A stretch of 64,000 nucleotides of DNA from NCBI GenBank assembly GCA_011800155.1, contig CM022373.1, positions 620,001 through 684,000 on the forward strand, in the 5' to 3' direction. Every line of letters starts with the position of its first letter. Within the stretch, counting starts at the first letter, position 1. This document shows positions 23,115-34,608 of the stretch, piece by piece. The notes under the pieces are model-generated. The model saw nothing but the letters and a program-made list of their open reading frames with translations, did not search any database and was not told the origin of the DNA. Origin of the DNA: Flammulina velutipes (taxonomy: Eukaryota; Basidiomycota; Agaricomycetes; Agaricales; Physalacriaceae). The position numbers and the translations under genes were made by a program.

Positions 23115-26100
23115 ATGGCATTTCCCATTCCTTCCCATTTACCTCGGCGAACGGCGCCTCCTCACGACGTTTCTTCTGCAATTCTCACCAAACTCGACGA
23201 TGCAACGAACAAGACTCTCAACGCGTCGCTGGCGGCTTCATGGGTCAGAGAATTGAACAAGAACATTGATGACACCAAAGTGAGCAACCACCCGGCAACT
23301 CTAGCTTTCACTTACCATTCACAGAGACGTATTCACGACCGAATATACGAAAACTTGCCTCTCTTTGAGCAGCAAGAGGCCTCCTCTAAATCAGTGCAGA
23401 CACGTCTGCATTCATTGTCCGCCGATGTGGACAGGCTTGTGGACAAGCTCTCCAATCCACAAGTACGTGTCCCTCTGCATCTACGTCTCTCACCGTTCAC
23501 ACTCAATAGACAGGTCTTGCGCCAACACTAGTCCGAGCCCTTGAGCAACACGCAACACTACGCCAGCAAACCGCAGATGCACATGTTCTACATGACTGTC
23601 TGGATCGCCTTCTTCGGTTTCGAACGGATTTGGCGACGTTGGACGAGCTCATCCGCCACGGTAAGCTCTCCGAAGCCGTGGCGGCCTTCCATACAATGGA
23701 CGGCCTCCTGGAACAATTCCCTCCGCCTCTAATGCAAAGCGACATATTGGTCGACCTAAAGGTGCGCATCCTCTTCGGAATATAGAAACCTCGATTCATG
23801 ATTTATAGGCTAAATTCCGGGCAATGAGGGCACGCACAGAAGACCAGCTGAGTGACGCCTACGATAGAAGCGTACTCATTACCTCCGATTCACTTGTAAT
23901 TCAACCTTCTGTCAAAGGTTTGTTATGCCATTCAACATCTGTACCCACTACTTACATCTCTACAGTACGGCAATCACAAACCGATATATCCTTCTCCAAT
24001 ATTCTCGCTGCGCTGTCTCCTGCGGCGCTACACAACCATCTCAATGTATTGCGAAGAGACATCATGGCGTTCTACGTCGTTCGTCTACTGGAACAGAGCT
24101 TCACTGTCACTGTCTCCGACTCCGCTGTATCATGCTCCTCTAACGCTGTTTACGATTCATTGGTCGCATTGGACAACCTTTCCACTGTCCTCACCTTCCT
24201 ATCGCACCACCTCTTTGTCGCCCTTCCCAGTCCTCAAGATACACAATTCCCGCGCTCACTTCGAAAACCTCTGGCGCAGAGCGTTCTTGACAACCTTCTC
24301 ATACCGTGCCTTCCTTCCTCATTCGACAAATTGCCATCCTATTTGACCCTCCTTGACAAAGCTGTCGCTTTCGAGAACAAGTTTATCATGGGCATGCTTG
24401 GTGGAGACCCAACGGAGTCGGTGGTCGAGACATGGTGCCGTGGAGTTGCCGGACACTACGAGAGACGACGCAGACAGATGATATTGGATGATGCACGGCG
24501 GTTGATTACGACGCCATACCCGAAAAGCAAAACCTTCCTCGTGGACGTGGAATTACAACCGGACCTACATCCACCCTCTGTCGTGCCCGTTCAAGATGAG
24601 ATGGAAGTAGATGATGCGTGGGGCCTTGAAGAGGATACCGGTGAAACTTCTGAAGGACTAGGAAGTGGCGATGCTGTTGAGGCTGATGGTTGGGGCTTTG
24701 ACGACGAAGTCGAGGACGTGGATATGGACGCGGACGGGGAGTCATCATCAACTACCAATGGCAATGGCAATGGTCATGGCAAGATGGAAGATCCCAGCGA
24801 TGCCTGGGGCTGGGACGACGCCGAATCACCATCGCAGGAAGATACCCCTTGGGACGATGATCCTTGGGCGAACCCGCCTGTAGACGACGAACCTCCGCCT
24901 CCATCCATCGTTTCCCCAAGGGTACCCAATGGACTTGTAAAGAAGGACAAGAAACGCCTAAACGGAGACGCTTCTCCTATGCCCTCCCCCAGTGTTCCCC
25001 AGAAACCCCCAGAAAAGCGACCGCCACATCTAGCACCTCCACCTGCGACGCCTGCGCCTCACAAGGAATCGTATCTTGTGTCATTACAAATGAAAGAGAT
25101 TCTGAAGATGATAGAGGATGTCTTGAACGAAGGCATACATCTGACGGCTTCGCATGTCTTCCAGGCGGGCGTATCGTCAGGCAACTTACTTTTACATGCG
25201 GCGCCCTCGATACTGGATCTTTACAGGGCGTTGTACCCCGTCGTCTTTCGGAATGCGTTGAAGGCTTCGCCGGATGCTCCGATACGGTTCTCCAACAACT
25301 GTATATATCTGTCTGGGCAAGTTGAGAAACTTGTGTGTCCGGCCGTTCACGAGCGATTAGGGGAGGAGCAGCGTAGGCTGAAGATACTAGGGGAGAGTTG
25401 GTTTGAGGATACGATTGTGAGTATTTAGGTTGTCTCTGTTGGGGTCTTGAGTTGACGCCTTGTCGTAGGACCAGCAACGACAATCTGTGGATAATATTAT
25501 TGCGGAGGGTGCAGCAGGATTCACGTTTACGGGCGACCAAGATCGATACGATGAATGCGAAGCGGCGCTGAGCAAAGCTTTGCAGGATATACGCCTCGTG
25601 GCGTCGCGATGGCGAGGGCTGCTGACGAAGAGCAAGTACTACACTGCGATTGGGTCGATAACTGAAGCCGCTCTATCGAGAGTGGTGGATGACATCACGG
25701 CATTACCAGATATCCCGGAGGTGGAATCGCAGAGACTGAGTGAGCTGTGTAAGATACTACATGCTTTGGAGGGATTGTTCGTCGAGGATCCTGAGCAGGT
25801 GCGTTTTCGTTTTGGGCTGAAAGTCGGGATATATTTTGACGATATTTTGTGATAGCCTTCGTTTGTCGTAGCTTACGTCCCTTCTTGGCTCAAGTTTTCG
25901 TATCTATCTGAACTGCTGGTGAGTCGTTACCCAATGTATATGTACTTGCACAGTACTGATGGTGTTGCAGGAAGCCTCCATGGCTGATTTCAAGTACTTG
26001 TTCGAGGAAGGCGCATTGGTTGACTTTGAGGTTGACGAATTGGTGCGGCTTGTTCGTGCGTTGTTTGCGGATACGTCGTTACGGACAGAGACGATCAATA

Positions 26101-26135
26101 GGTTGTTGGCTGGACATCCGGTATCCGCGATATAG
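23115..26135 (+). CDS. ZW10: ZW10/Dsl1-type tethering protein with tryptophan-acidic insert
   Basis: A gene of about eight exons encoding roughly 860 residues. The N-terminal coiled region (LTKLDDATNKTLNASLAASWVRELNKNI, RIHDRIYENLPLFEQQ) and the C-terminal helical part (YLVSLQMKEILKMIEDVLNEGIHLTASHVFQ, then FRNALKASPDAPIRFSNNCIYLSGQVEKL) match ZW10, a subunit of the Dsl1/NRZ complex that tethers Golgi-derived COPI vesicles at the ER; in animals it also acts at kinetochores. Between them, about 24595-24900, is an acidic stretch with repeated Trp motifs (DDAWGLEED, GWGFDDE, DAWGWDD, PWDDDPW). A proline-rich linker follows. The protein ends AGHPVSAI before TAG at 26133. Confidence 0.88.
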
Positions 26136-26491
26136 TAGTTGTGTGCTCTGAGTATTCTGTTATCTCCCTGGACACTTGCTACGTACGAGAATCTTGATTC
26201 GATTTCCCGATGTCCGATTCTTGACTTGCTGATCAACCCGACTACAAGGATAATACATCTCTTCATGGCTTTTTCAGTGGTTCTAATTACATACCGCTTG
26301 CTTTCCCCTTTGAAAAATAAAGTACTAACATATGGTCCTTTTCAATGTGGCGTAACCACGATGATTTACCTCCTCTCAATCAGATGTGAATCGAACGTAA
26401 AAAGGTGATAGCGTGCCGTATATTTCTACTTTATTAATACATACACCAGCTCAAGAAAGATAGAGAAAAAATGCCGAAAAAATGACCCAAA
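26136..26491. other. Intergenic between convergent genes
   Basis: 356 bp between the stop codons of ZW10 and the next gene. No gene seen; expected to hold two 3' untranslated regions. Confidence 0.5.
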
Positions 26492-28584
26492 CTATGCGCG
26501 TATCCTCCACCCATCTCCCTTCCTACTCACCTTTCCAACACCTCCAAAGCCCTCTCGGACAACAAGCCATAATCCAGTCGAGCACACAACATCCTTAATC
26601 TCCTCTGCAGTCAACACCAACCCTCCCTCGTTCACCTGCGAAACAACCCTACGCCCCTCACCCTCCACAAGAACCCGCTTCACAACCCGCATATTCTCCA
26701 CATCCACATCCGGTAGTGGATACGGCACCTTGAGCATCGCCACAACCTTGGGGTGATGTGGCGTAGGCGACAGAGTGGCAACCTTGAGTTTGATGGGGGA
26801 CACCGCCGACTTAGCTGTAGACACCACAGGTTTGAGTTTGAGGGTGCACGTCCAAGGAGTCTCCGAATCTTCCGGGTCACTCTCCTCGCCGTCGCTCTCC
26901 TCAGGCCTGGCACGCGATGCGCTCCGAGAGGTGGCTTGCGTGCTTCCGCGTGACGAAACGCTGAGAGTGCTAATCCTCCTTCTTGCCCTCTCTCCCAGAC
27001 TGGAGACTTCATCGTTCTCGCTGAGTCCGTCGGTGGTGTTCATAGTCGCCCTCCGTTTCGTCTTGACCTTTGACTTTCTGCCGCTCTTGCCTCGTCTCCA
27101 CTCGACCCTCAGATCAACACCATCACCAGCCCCTGGCCGACCCGTCGTGCCCATGAGCATCCCGGCAAGCACGCTATTGCCATCGCCCTTGATCCATCTT
27201 CGTACAGTCCAAACGTACATGGCTGGTCCTCTACCTATGAAAGGGTTCCGACCAATACCCGCGAACGAAGGAGGATACGCCGACGACGTGAAGAGGGCTG
27301 CCAGCGAGGCAAGAAGCGGAGGGTTAGGCGGCGGAGGAATCGAGATGTTTAACAGAGGCTGGATGCCCAGTGTGGGAGGAAGAAGGATCTGGGAAGGAAT
27401 TGGCGGTCCGGCAGCTTGCTCCTGCTCTTTCTCACCACCATGAGAAGAAACAGATGCAAGTGATAACCGTTTCGCGGCAGGACTCGACGGGTGACTAACG
27501 GTAAGATATGATGGGGTCGTGTTACTGGAATTTCGCGAGTGCCTCTTGGGAGTGGAAGGTGATAATATGGGCGGCATTTGGATAGATATTCTCCTGTCGG
27601 CCTTTGTAGGTGTCGTATCTGCGAGGGGCTCAGGTTTCTTCTTGAACATACGGCCGAACAGGTTATCCTTCTTCTTGGCAGGCTGGTCAAGAGCAGCGGC
27701 CGTAGAAAGCGGAGGGTGAGGGTGCGAGCCGGTCGATGACGAGAGAGAAATGGCGGACGAGCCGGGCGTCGTACTGTTCGGCGTCGTAGGTCTGCTGGAC
27801 GGACGGCTAGTATTCTCGACCAGCAAGCTATTCGCACGCTGGTTATTTAATATACTGTCTTCTGCAAATGCCGTCAGCGATGAATCAGAGAGGAAAGACC
27901 GAGCGGTATACCTCTCGTCAGACGAACGATATCCCCTGCGTCCTCTCGGGCAGCCCATACTTCGACGGGCTCGAGATTGACGAGTTCCATCATCTCAATA
28001 CCCCTCTTTCCGAATCGTGCTATCTTTGCGTCCGTGCCAGCGTCGACAATAGTGTTCGTGAGGACGTTGTGGGCCTGCAAGTTGTAGAGCGGGATGATCA
28101 TTCGTCGTCCGGACGCCGTCGAAGAAACGCTCATAAAGCTTGCTGTCGAAGACGAGTAATCGGATCGGTTGGATGCTGTCCGGGCTAGCGGTGCGCCACT
28201 CTCTACGGAAACGGCATCGCTGGTAGAGTCGATGGATTGGCGCGGACCAACGCCCGGAGCGCGCGTATGGGGTGGTACGAGCTGTACTTGAATATTCAGA
28301 GGGTGGTTCGACTTTGCTGGTGGTGGCCGAACGAAGATAAATGTCTGCCAAGTTGCATAAATGATAACCTCTGCTGTGCACGACACATTGCCTACCTCGT
28401 TCACTTTCCGTTCCTTTTCCTTCTTTCCCTCTTCCTCCTTCTTTGCAGACTCGCTCTGCTTTGACTTCTCAGCCTCCTGTTCGTCATCATCATCATTTAG
28501 ATTGATTTGAGGATTCGACTGTGCGGGACTCCTGTGCAGCACCGACGGTAGAAACGAATTGAAGCCACTAAAGTTGGAGAACAT
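26492..28584 (-). CDS. Unknown Ser/Pro-rich conserved-looking protein
   Basis: Two exons joined by a phase-1 GT-AG intron near 27910 (ACG AGA G / AA GAC AGT). The product is about 680 residues, starting MFSNFSGFNSFLPSVLH. It has a charged Glu/Lys stretch, then a folded-looking segment (VIIYATWQTFIFVRPPPAKSNHPLNIQVQLVPP; IPLYNLQAHNVLTNTIVDAGTDAKIARFGKRGIEMMELV). A long Ser/Pro-rich linker follows, then a hydrophobic region (LLASLAALFTSSAYPPSFAGIG... YVWTVRRWIKG) and a C-terminal segment ending WLVVREGFGGVGKVSRKGDGWRIRA. Both ends look globular and coding. I do not recognise the family and assign no function. Confidence 0.7.
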
Positions 28585-29753
28585 CCTGGCTGAACGACAC
28601 GACGAGAAAGACGCGTCGTCGTCGGCAAAGCGGTTGACGGTAAGAGAGCAGGTCCGAGGTGTCACACACTTTGCGTCAGCCCGGATATGTGACTTGTTTG
28701 GGAATTGACGTGTGGCGCGAGCGTTCAAAGTGTAGAAGGGCAACCGGAAATTGGCCCACGCCTTCCTTTTATACAAAGCTGATGAAATATCGGAAGAATA
28801 TTCTTCTGGATTACAGCCTGCCGTGGCCCGTAAGCGTAATCGCATGAAACATGGTCACTCGTTGGCATCTGGTACGACCGGTTCTGCTACTGACATTATC
28901 ACTGCGGATAAGAATCCAGGAGACAGTGCGTAGTACATGCCACACGTCCTCGAACTTTGAAACACCTGAGATAATTTGCAGACTTCCTCGTTCAAGGAGA
29001 ACGAAAACGACACTCTCAACCTTTAACGAAAGCGAGAACGAAGTTTAAATATAACACATGACTACTCTACAGACGACGCTTATTGCACATGTCAGCAACG
29101 CCGCCACACTGAGGACCCATATGGATCAACAAGCAACTTATTTTTAAATTCATCATTGGACCTACACAGACCTACCCAAGCCATGACGCGAAACGGCGGC
29201 ACTTTATATGATATATCTCTGAAACTCAGCTTCCGCAGCCAGTCCCGCAGCCGCATTTCAATGATCGGATCGTCGGGAGTACACAAGATGTGGCGCATTT
29301 GTCACATCAGGTATTCCTCAAGCTGTTACTATGTGTAGTAGTAATATTTCTTGAGTGTTTCCCTCTAGGCTCAGCAGATGTTCTGTCTTTTCATCATTAC
29401 TTTCTTCAGTGATTTTATACAGGTCACCAAGAAAATACCAATTTCTTATCCTCTGACACATTGAATAAAGTGCTTTCCTTGGCCCATTCAATAAACTGTT
29501 TGCCTGAGTTATTTTCAGGCCATATACCACAGCCCTGTTATTTGAGCTCACTAGAAGTCAAACAAAAAGTATGGTTATCATAGGTAAGGTTTATAGAGAG
29601 TGTAGGAAGAAGATAGAATGAGGATATAAATGAGTGCATACATAGATACAGAGACATATCCAAGAGAACACGATCCACCCAAAAAAGGAACAAGGCCATT
29701 TTGATTTGCGGGACACAATGAAGTGTCCTCAATTTTGTGCCCATGTAGTTCCA
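28585..29753. other. Long intergenic stretch, no gene seen
   Basis: About 1.17 kb. The 29050-29750 part is more AT-rich than its surroundings. A 77-codon minus-strand frame (29318-29551) is open, but has no splice context or recognisable motif, so I leave it uncalled. A decayed mobile element is possible but not shown. Confidence 0.4.
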
Positions 29754-30518
29754 CTACACCCTCAAAGTTGGCGGCGAAGACGGGGCGGTGGGCGCTACCC
29801 AATTCTGCCAGCCGTTGATGCTCTCGTGAGGGTTACTAGCATGCGCACGAACGTGTGCTCTGCCATCCGTCCCAAGGTCACGCGTCCAGATGGGAAGGTC
29901 AGCGACCTGCCTCCATCCAGTCAGAGTCGATGTCGGGAATTGAGGTGCATGTGAGGGAATAAGCGATCCGTCGCTTGGGCTGGTAGCATCGTCAACTACG
30001 GGTGGTGGAGGCTGGTCGACGGTCATGGAGAGTGGCGCAAGAACACGTTGAGCCACGTCAACACCGTTCGCGTCTGCGTTGGGCTGACGCGCCTCGCCCT
30101 CGACAACGACAGCCTCGTATTCAGCGTCCGCCCAGAATTCTTCAGAGTCTGGGTCAAATTTGTGGGTGTCCCAAGTTCCAAGGCCGAGGTGGCGCATGTG
30201 CACGTCACTCTGTGGGGAAGAGGAGCGAATAGGATTGATGGGTGCGTTGCGGTGGTCATCAATGACCATAACTGAAGATGGAAGGGAGTGCAGGTCCGAA
30301 GTCTGGTCGAGGTCCGTGGCAATGGAGGATGTTGGAGACGATGAGCGGGACGAGTCGTCGTCGTCTTCGTCCTCGATGATCCGCATGCCTGCCGGGAAGG
30401 AGTGCACGGGGTTGCGCATTGGCGGTGGAGACGGAGACGAGACGGACGGAGACGAGGACCGGGTCGAGTCGCGCGAGGACGACGGGGTGTAGATTGTCGA
30501 GTAGAGAGCACGGCCCAT
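29754..30518 (-). CDS. Unknown Ser/Pro-rich acidic protein, single exon
   Basis: Uninterrupted 254-codon frame starting MGRALYSTIYTPSSSRDSTRSSS. Composition is Ser/Pro-rich with a short Asp-rich run (EDEDDDDSSRSSS). The best-conserved-looking part is the C-terminal half: HMRHLGLGTWDTHKFDPDSEEFWADAEYE and LTGWRQVADLPIWTRDLGTDGRAHVRAHASNPHESINGWQNW. The several Trp-containing motifs suggest a real protein rather than a chance frame. No domain recognised. The frame extends upstream of the chosen ATG to about 30674, but that part has a different composition and is treated as leader. Confidence 0.6.
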   Translation of the reverse strand: MGRALYSTIYTPSSSRDSTRSSSPSVSSPSPPPMRNPVHSFPAGMRIIEDEDDDDSSRSSSPTSSIATDLDQTSDLHSLPSSVMVIDDHRNAPINPIRSSSPQSDVHMRHLGLGTWDTHKFDPDSEEFWADAEYEAVVVEGEARQPNADANGVDVAQRVLAPLSMTVDQPPPPVVDDATSPSDGSLIPSHAPQFPTSTLTGWRQVADLPIWTRDLGTDGRAHVRAHASNPHESINGWQNWVAPTAPSSPPTLRV

Positions 30519-30901
30519 TTTGTGTTGGAGTCTAGTGGTGGCGGGGAGTAGTATACAGGCTGGTACAAGTGAATGCACAGCGTAGGATTTTAAGGAGCGT
30601 GGCGGCGCGTCCAAGGTGGTGTGAAGGAAAGATAAGTGGTCGATCAACATTACCAAACCCCAATCAATCTCCATGATCGGAGTTTAAATCCTTCTAACAT
30701 AGGTCAATCCGCTCTATATCCACTGTCTACCTTGTCGGCCGCTGGAATTGCCTGGCGGACGCTGGCTTATGCATTACAACCCCTTCAGCGCCATTCAACA
30801 TGTGCCATAAAGGACTCAATTCGGACATCCGACAAGGCATACCATTCACGGATACTCTGAGAATAAGATAAATATCTGCGCAGCGAAAGTCGTCGGCTGC
30901 A
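30519..30901. other. Intergenic, no gene seen
   Basis: 383 bp between the single-exon gene's start and the end of cardiolipin synthase. Must include the promoter of the former and the 3' end of the latter. Confidence 0.45.
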
Positions 30902-31933
30902 TCACGGTCTGGTCTTGGGCGTAGTTTTACTAATGATCCGGACTGCGTTGGAAGAAAAGACGTAAGATAGCCCGCTTGCAATGGTGGTAGCGCCCACAAT
31001 CCACCTACAATCACGTCAGGATTATTGTAACCATCAATGTAGGGAAGAACACTGACTGTAGACCCGTGAGTGCAATATTGACGTCCAGAAATCCAAGCTG
31101 AGTAGGTATTATCTGAGCGATGGTCGTGGTTCCCATGAGAAAAAGCTGAAGTGCGGTGTTTATCTACGCGTGTGAGATAATTGTGCGGTTGTTGGAATCT
31201 AGACGTGAAGCACCTTGCTAATTCCGGTCGGGTTGACCTCTGCAGAGGGTATCCCAAAGTCCCAATAACGTGTGAATGTTTTCTGGAACGAGTTTAGAGA
31301 TGCATGTCGGAGGTCGAAGGGAGTCTTACCGGTGCGGGTAAGGACGTATATCGTATGTAGAATGCAGATAGGCTGAGCAGGACGTCTCGCCCGATAATGA
31401 TGACAGCGAGAGGTACTGGTGTCGCGTTAGCTTGTACATAACGTGTTGGGATAGCTGCGGCCTAACATGGAAGACACCCTTGCATGGCCAAGGTCACCGT
31501 CAACGTCGTCATCAACATCTTGTCTGCTGCTGGGTCGAGTATCGTGCCCAAGACGGAGTTCATTTTAAAGCGCCTAGCTAGATATCCGTCTGCCTTTGAG
31601 ACGTGAGTTGTGCGAAACGCAGAAGAGATTGAAGCAGACCAGATCCGTTAGGCCTGCGTACACCAACAGGGACGTCGCCAATGTAAAGTTGTTTTGCAGT
31701 ATCGACCATCCAAGGACTGGACACGCGAAAATGCGAGAAACAGTGAGCGCATTGGGGAGGGTGTATATGTTTTCGCGAATAGTCTCGGGGAGCTTTAGTT
31801 TCGGTTTCACGGGCTGTTCACGTTGGAGCGACGGAAAAGATGAGAATGTGACGCGTGAGAATGGCAAACGTTGACGATGGACGTTCGAAAGCCGACAGAC
31901 AAGTCCAATGGGCCTCAAGTACGCGGTGGACAT
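30902..31933 (-). CDS. CRD1: Cardiolipin synthase, CDP-alcohol phosphatidyltransferase type
   Basis: Multi-exon gene of about 270 residues. The start MSTAYLRPIGLVCRLSNVHRQRLPFS is basic and Ser-rich, a mitochondrial presequence. ENIYTLPNALTVSRIFACPVLGW opens the membrane domain. The CDP-alcohol phosphatidyltransferase motif is split by an intron: D-G-Y-L-A-R-R then SVLGTILDPAADKML, giving the metal-binding aspartates of DG-x2-AR-x8-G-x3-D-x3-D. The enzyme joins CDP-diacylglycerol and phosphatidylglycerol to make cardiolipin in the mitochondrial inner membrane. The C-terminal exon WIVGATTIASGLSYVFSSNAVRIISK adds the last helix. Gene structure was followed through five or six introns; the middle exons near 31260-31440 are short and less certain. 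Confidence 0.9.
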
Positions 31934-32002
31934 GGTAAACGAGAGTTATGAATTGATGCGTTGATGGGTCGCACGCTATTCATGCGCGCGTCATCACGAT
32001 TA

Positions 32003-32397
32003 CAGCAATTTGCAGTTCGTTGTAGACAAACTGCATTTTTTGTGCGCTAGAAAACTTGTTTATGATTGGAGCCTGATTGGAGCACATTTGGAGCTGATTT
32101 GGAGCACTCAGGGCCAGAATTTTATTCGCCCACCTCCTGCCCCGCTGAATGAGACACCCAAGTGGCATGTATCTTCTTGCTCTACCTAGCATCAGTACTC
32201 CGACGTCTCAAATACTTCAGTAACATTTTCGTGAGGCCTAACTTGTCTGTCCGTGGCGCAAACACGGGAGCCCAACGTCGTGAACGCGTGAACCCTGAGC
32301 GAACAGATCAAAATGAGAACCCTTAGCGCTCCAAAAGCAAACAAGTTTTCTGGAGATCAAGAAAGGTGTTTTGTCTACAACGAACTGCAAATTGCTG
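32003..32397. mobile_element. MITE with 28-bp terminal inverted repeats and TA target duplication
   Basis: The left end starts CAGCAATTTGCAGTTCGTTG and continues identically with the reverse complement of the right end for 28 bp, after which the two ends diverge. TA lies immediately outside both ends (32001-32002 and 32398-32399). Inside the left end ATTGGAGC-type units recur. At 395 bp with no coding capacity it fits a non-autonomous Tc1/mariner-type element. The superfamily is inferred from the TA duplication and the CAG start. Confidence 0.82.
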
Positions 32398-32519
32398 TAC
32401 ATGTCCGTTATTGCTCGTGAGCGAGACGTAGAAAGGAAGTATGTATGAAGGACTGGTTGTGTCTTCCGTTGACCCCACGAGATAAAAGAATATAATGCAT
32501 CGACTACTACTCTGTACTA

Positions 32520-33760
32520 TCAATTTGTGGAGGTTGAAGACTGCATGCTAGATGACCGCTCCGGGTCCAAACCGAGAGCAAGAGAGTTGGGCTTGAAGCC
32601 CCACGATTCGTCTGAGCGCCCATGCCCAGACTCGATTCTTGACAATATCCAAATCGGCATAATCCCCTAGAATGGAGTGAGCGGATTGGCGACGACAAAG
32701 GAGGAGGGGTGCGGCTTACTGCAACAACTGGCATCACAGTCATAGTATAGTGCATACCCCACCTGGCGCTGACGGTAACCATGATGATGTGAAGGAGGGA
32801 GAACGCGGAATAGACAATGCCAGATTCAGCGATCATGTCTACAGCTGACATGCGGTGGAAGCGCACAATGCACGCAATGATAGCGACGGTGCAGTATACG
32901 GAAACGACGAGGGACAGGCAAGTGCAGATGAGGTTATACTTATTGGAACTTCCAGAAAGAATGTCGTAGATGGGTTCGTCTCTAGGCGAGAAATAGGCGC
33001 TGGAGTAGAACAACGAAAGGAAGACCATAACTGAAAGTGAATGATTTAAACATGAGGATAGCAAGATTCATCCCGGCTAGAACTCACCCGTCTCGACGAA
33101 CCCAGCCAGACCTGGGAGTACGATCAATTTCCAGTCTTGAGCGTAGACGACCCAGCATCGACATACCTGATAGCGAAGGATCGTTGACGTTTGAGTAAGG
33201 GATTCAACGGATATCAGCTTAACGTGACTCGCCATGAAGACACTGAACAGAACCGTGCTAAAACCCGTGAATGCCTCCCAGAGCTTAACCATGCTGGGGG
33301 ATAACACTGTTTCGCAAAGGTACTCTGCGCTTGCGCTGTTACTTGCCAGAGCTTCACTCGTAATGACCCATCGAAGGACGAATATACCAGTGACCATCAT
33401 GTAGACCACAATCGCCACGCTAGCTAGCCCAAGGAACGGTACAGAGAGTCGTTTTTTGGTGGTAATCGGATCATCATTGATAGAGTGGCGAGACATATCT
33501 AATGTATCGTCAGAAAAGGATTGAGGAGTCGGAATAAGCACTGACTGGTGACACGGCGGCTGATTCGATATGTTGCTTTCATAAACAAAACAACGTAGAT
33601 GCCTAACATTGAAGTGAAGGATTAGCATCGATGAACAGAAATGCGTCAGAAAAAGTCACCGTATGTAAAAAAGGGTCAACAAAAGTGTACTGTTCAAGAA
33701 TACGGATCGCTCTCGAGAGCAGTCAAGCAATGGGTTCGTAGTCGTACTAGCTGTAGACAT
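32520..33760 (-). CDS. Multi-pass membrane protein, basidiomycete 7TM-like family, apparent frameshift
   Basis: The start is MSTASTTTNPLLDCSRERSVFLNSTLLLTLF. Later exons give RLSVPFLGLASVAIVVYMM, LWEAFTGFSTVLFSVFMASHVKL, the hallmark YQVCRCWVVYAQDWKLIVLPGL, LICTCLSLVVSVYCTVAIIAC and SGIVYSAFSLLHIIMVTV: at least six or seven membrane helices. An R-CWVVY-W motif after a predicted helix is typical of large membrane-protein families in Agaricomycetes with no known ligand. Exon 1 runs through a six-T homopolymer (33667-33672, read as A on +). As written the frame is one base too long to join the next exon, which would otherwise read GIYVVLF. Either the gene is broken or the run is miscounted. Confidence 0.7.
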
Positions 33761-34608
33761 CGTGATCGTCCTGCCACAGGAAAATGAAAGCAGACAAGAG
33801 CAGATATATCGAGGACTGGTTTGATCTGAATAAATAGTAATTGGGTTAAGATCTACGGCAAGTGTTCGCCGTCCTTCGTCTGGTCCATCGTAGTCCATGA
33901 TTCGAGGAGAAACATGAAGTTCCACCTGACATTGAGCGCAGTCCGCAGTTGATGAAGTAGCATATAGAGAGCTTCGGTGCAAGGCTTCAGGGGAAGAAGG
34001 ACGACTGTCGATAATTGATTCGGGAGCTCGCTAGTCCCTAAACCGTGCTCGAGTGATTGAAGAAGTTCCGCAGTCGAGTGAAAGCACCGAGATAAGAATC
34101 TAACAGATCATTCGAAGAGATGTTTGGCCAGCGTGTACCAGGCGTGGACCGTTGTACGTACTCCTCCTGGGCCAGTTGTCTTCTTGGATTATAAGAACAG
34201 ATTTCTAAGCATAACAGTCGACTTATGATCAGGAAGCCTGGTACTTGTCCTCCTTGGTGTCAGATAGCTCGGATTCTTTTTGGGAAAACAGAGAGAGAGA
34301 AGCATCGTGGTAGTTTCAAGCTCGAAGTGCTTTAGGTGGCGTCACGGAACAAAAGGAACCCTGTACGGTCACGTGCTAAACTCTCGTTGACACTTGTCAA
34401 ATTTTGGATTTAACTCGCGTACATTCAACATCCTTCAACATATGCATTGACGATGATACGGAGAAACGTGTTCAATCTGATACTGCCGCGCGCACAACTT
34501 ACCTTGGTATCGCAGGGATAAGGAATTTCGGAGACTCACGGCGGCAGATGAATGACATAGCAAACAAAATTAAACGAGTCACAACAGCCAGATTTTCTTC
34601 CCGCTATC
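33761..34608. other. Divergent intergenic region, no gene seen
   Basis: 848 bp between the start codons of the divergent 7TM-like gene and the MFS transporter. Short frames only; no repeat or RNA gene noticed. Confidence 0.45.

Noticed and set aside
29318..29551. 77-codon minus-strand frame in AT-rich intergenic DNA
   Set aside because: It has no splice context, no recognised motif and unusual composition, and is likely chance or a decayed element.
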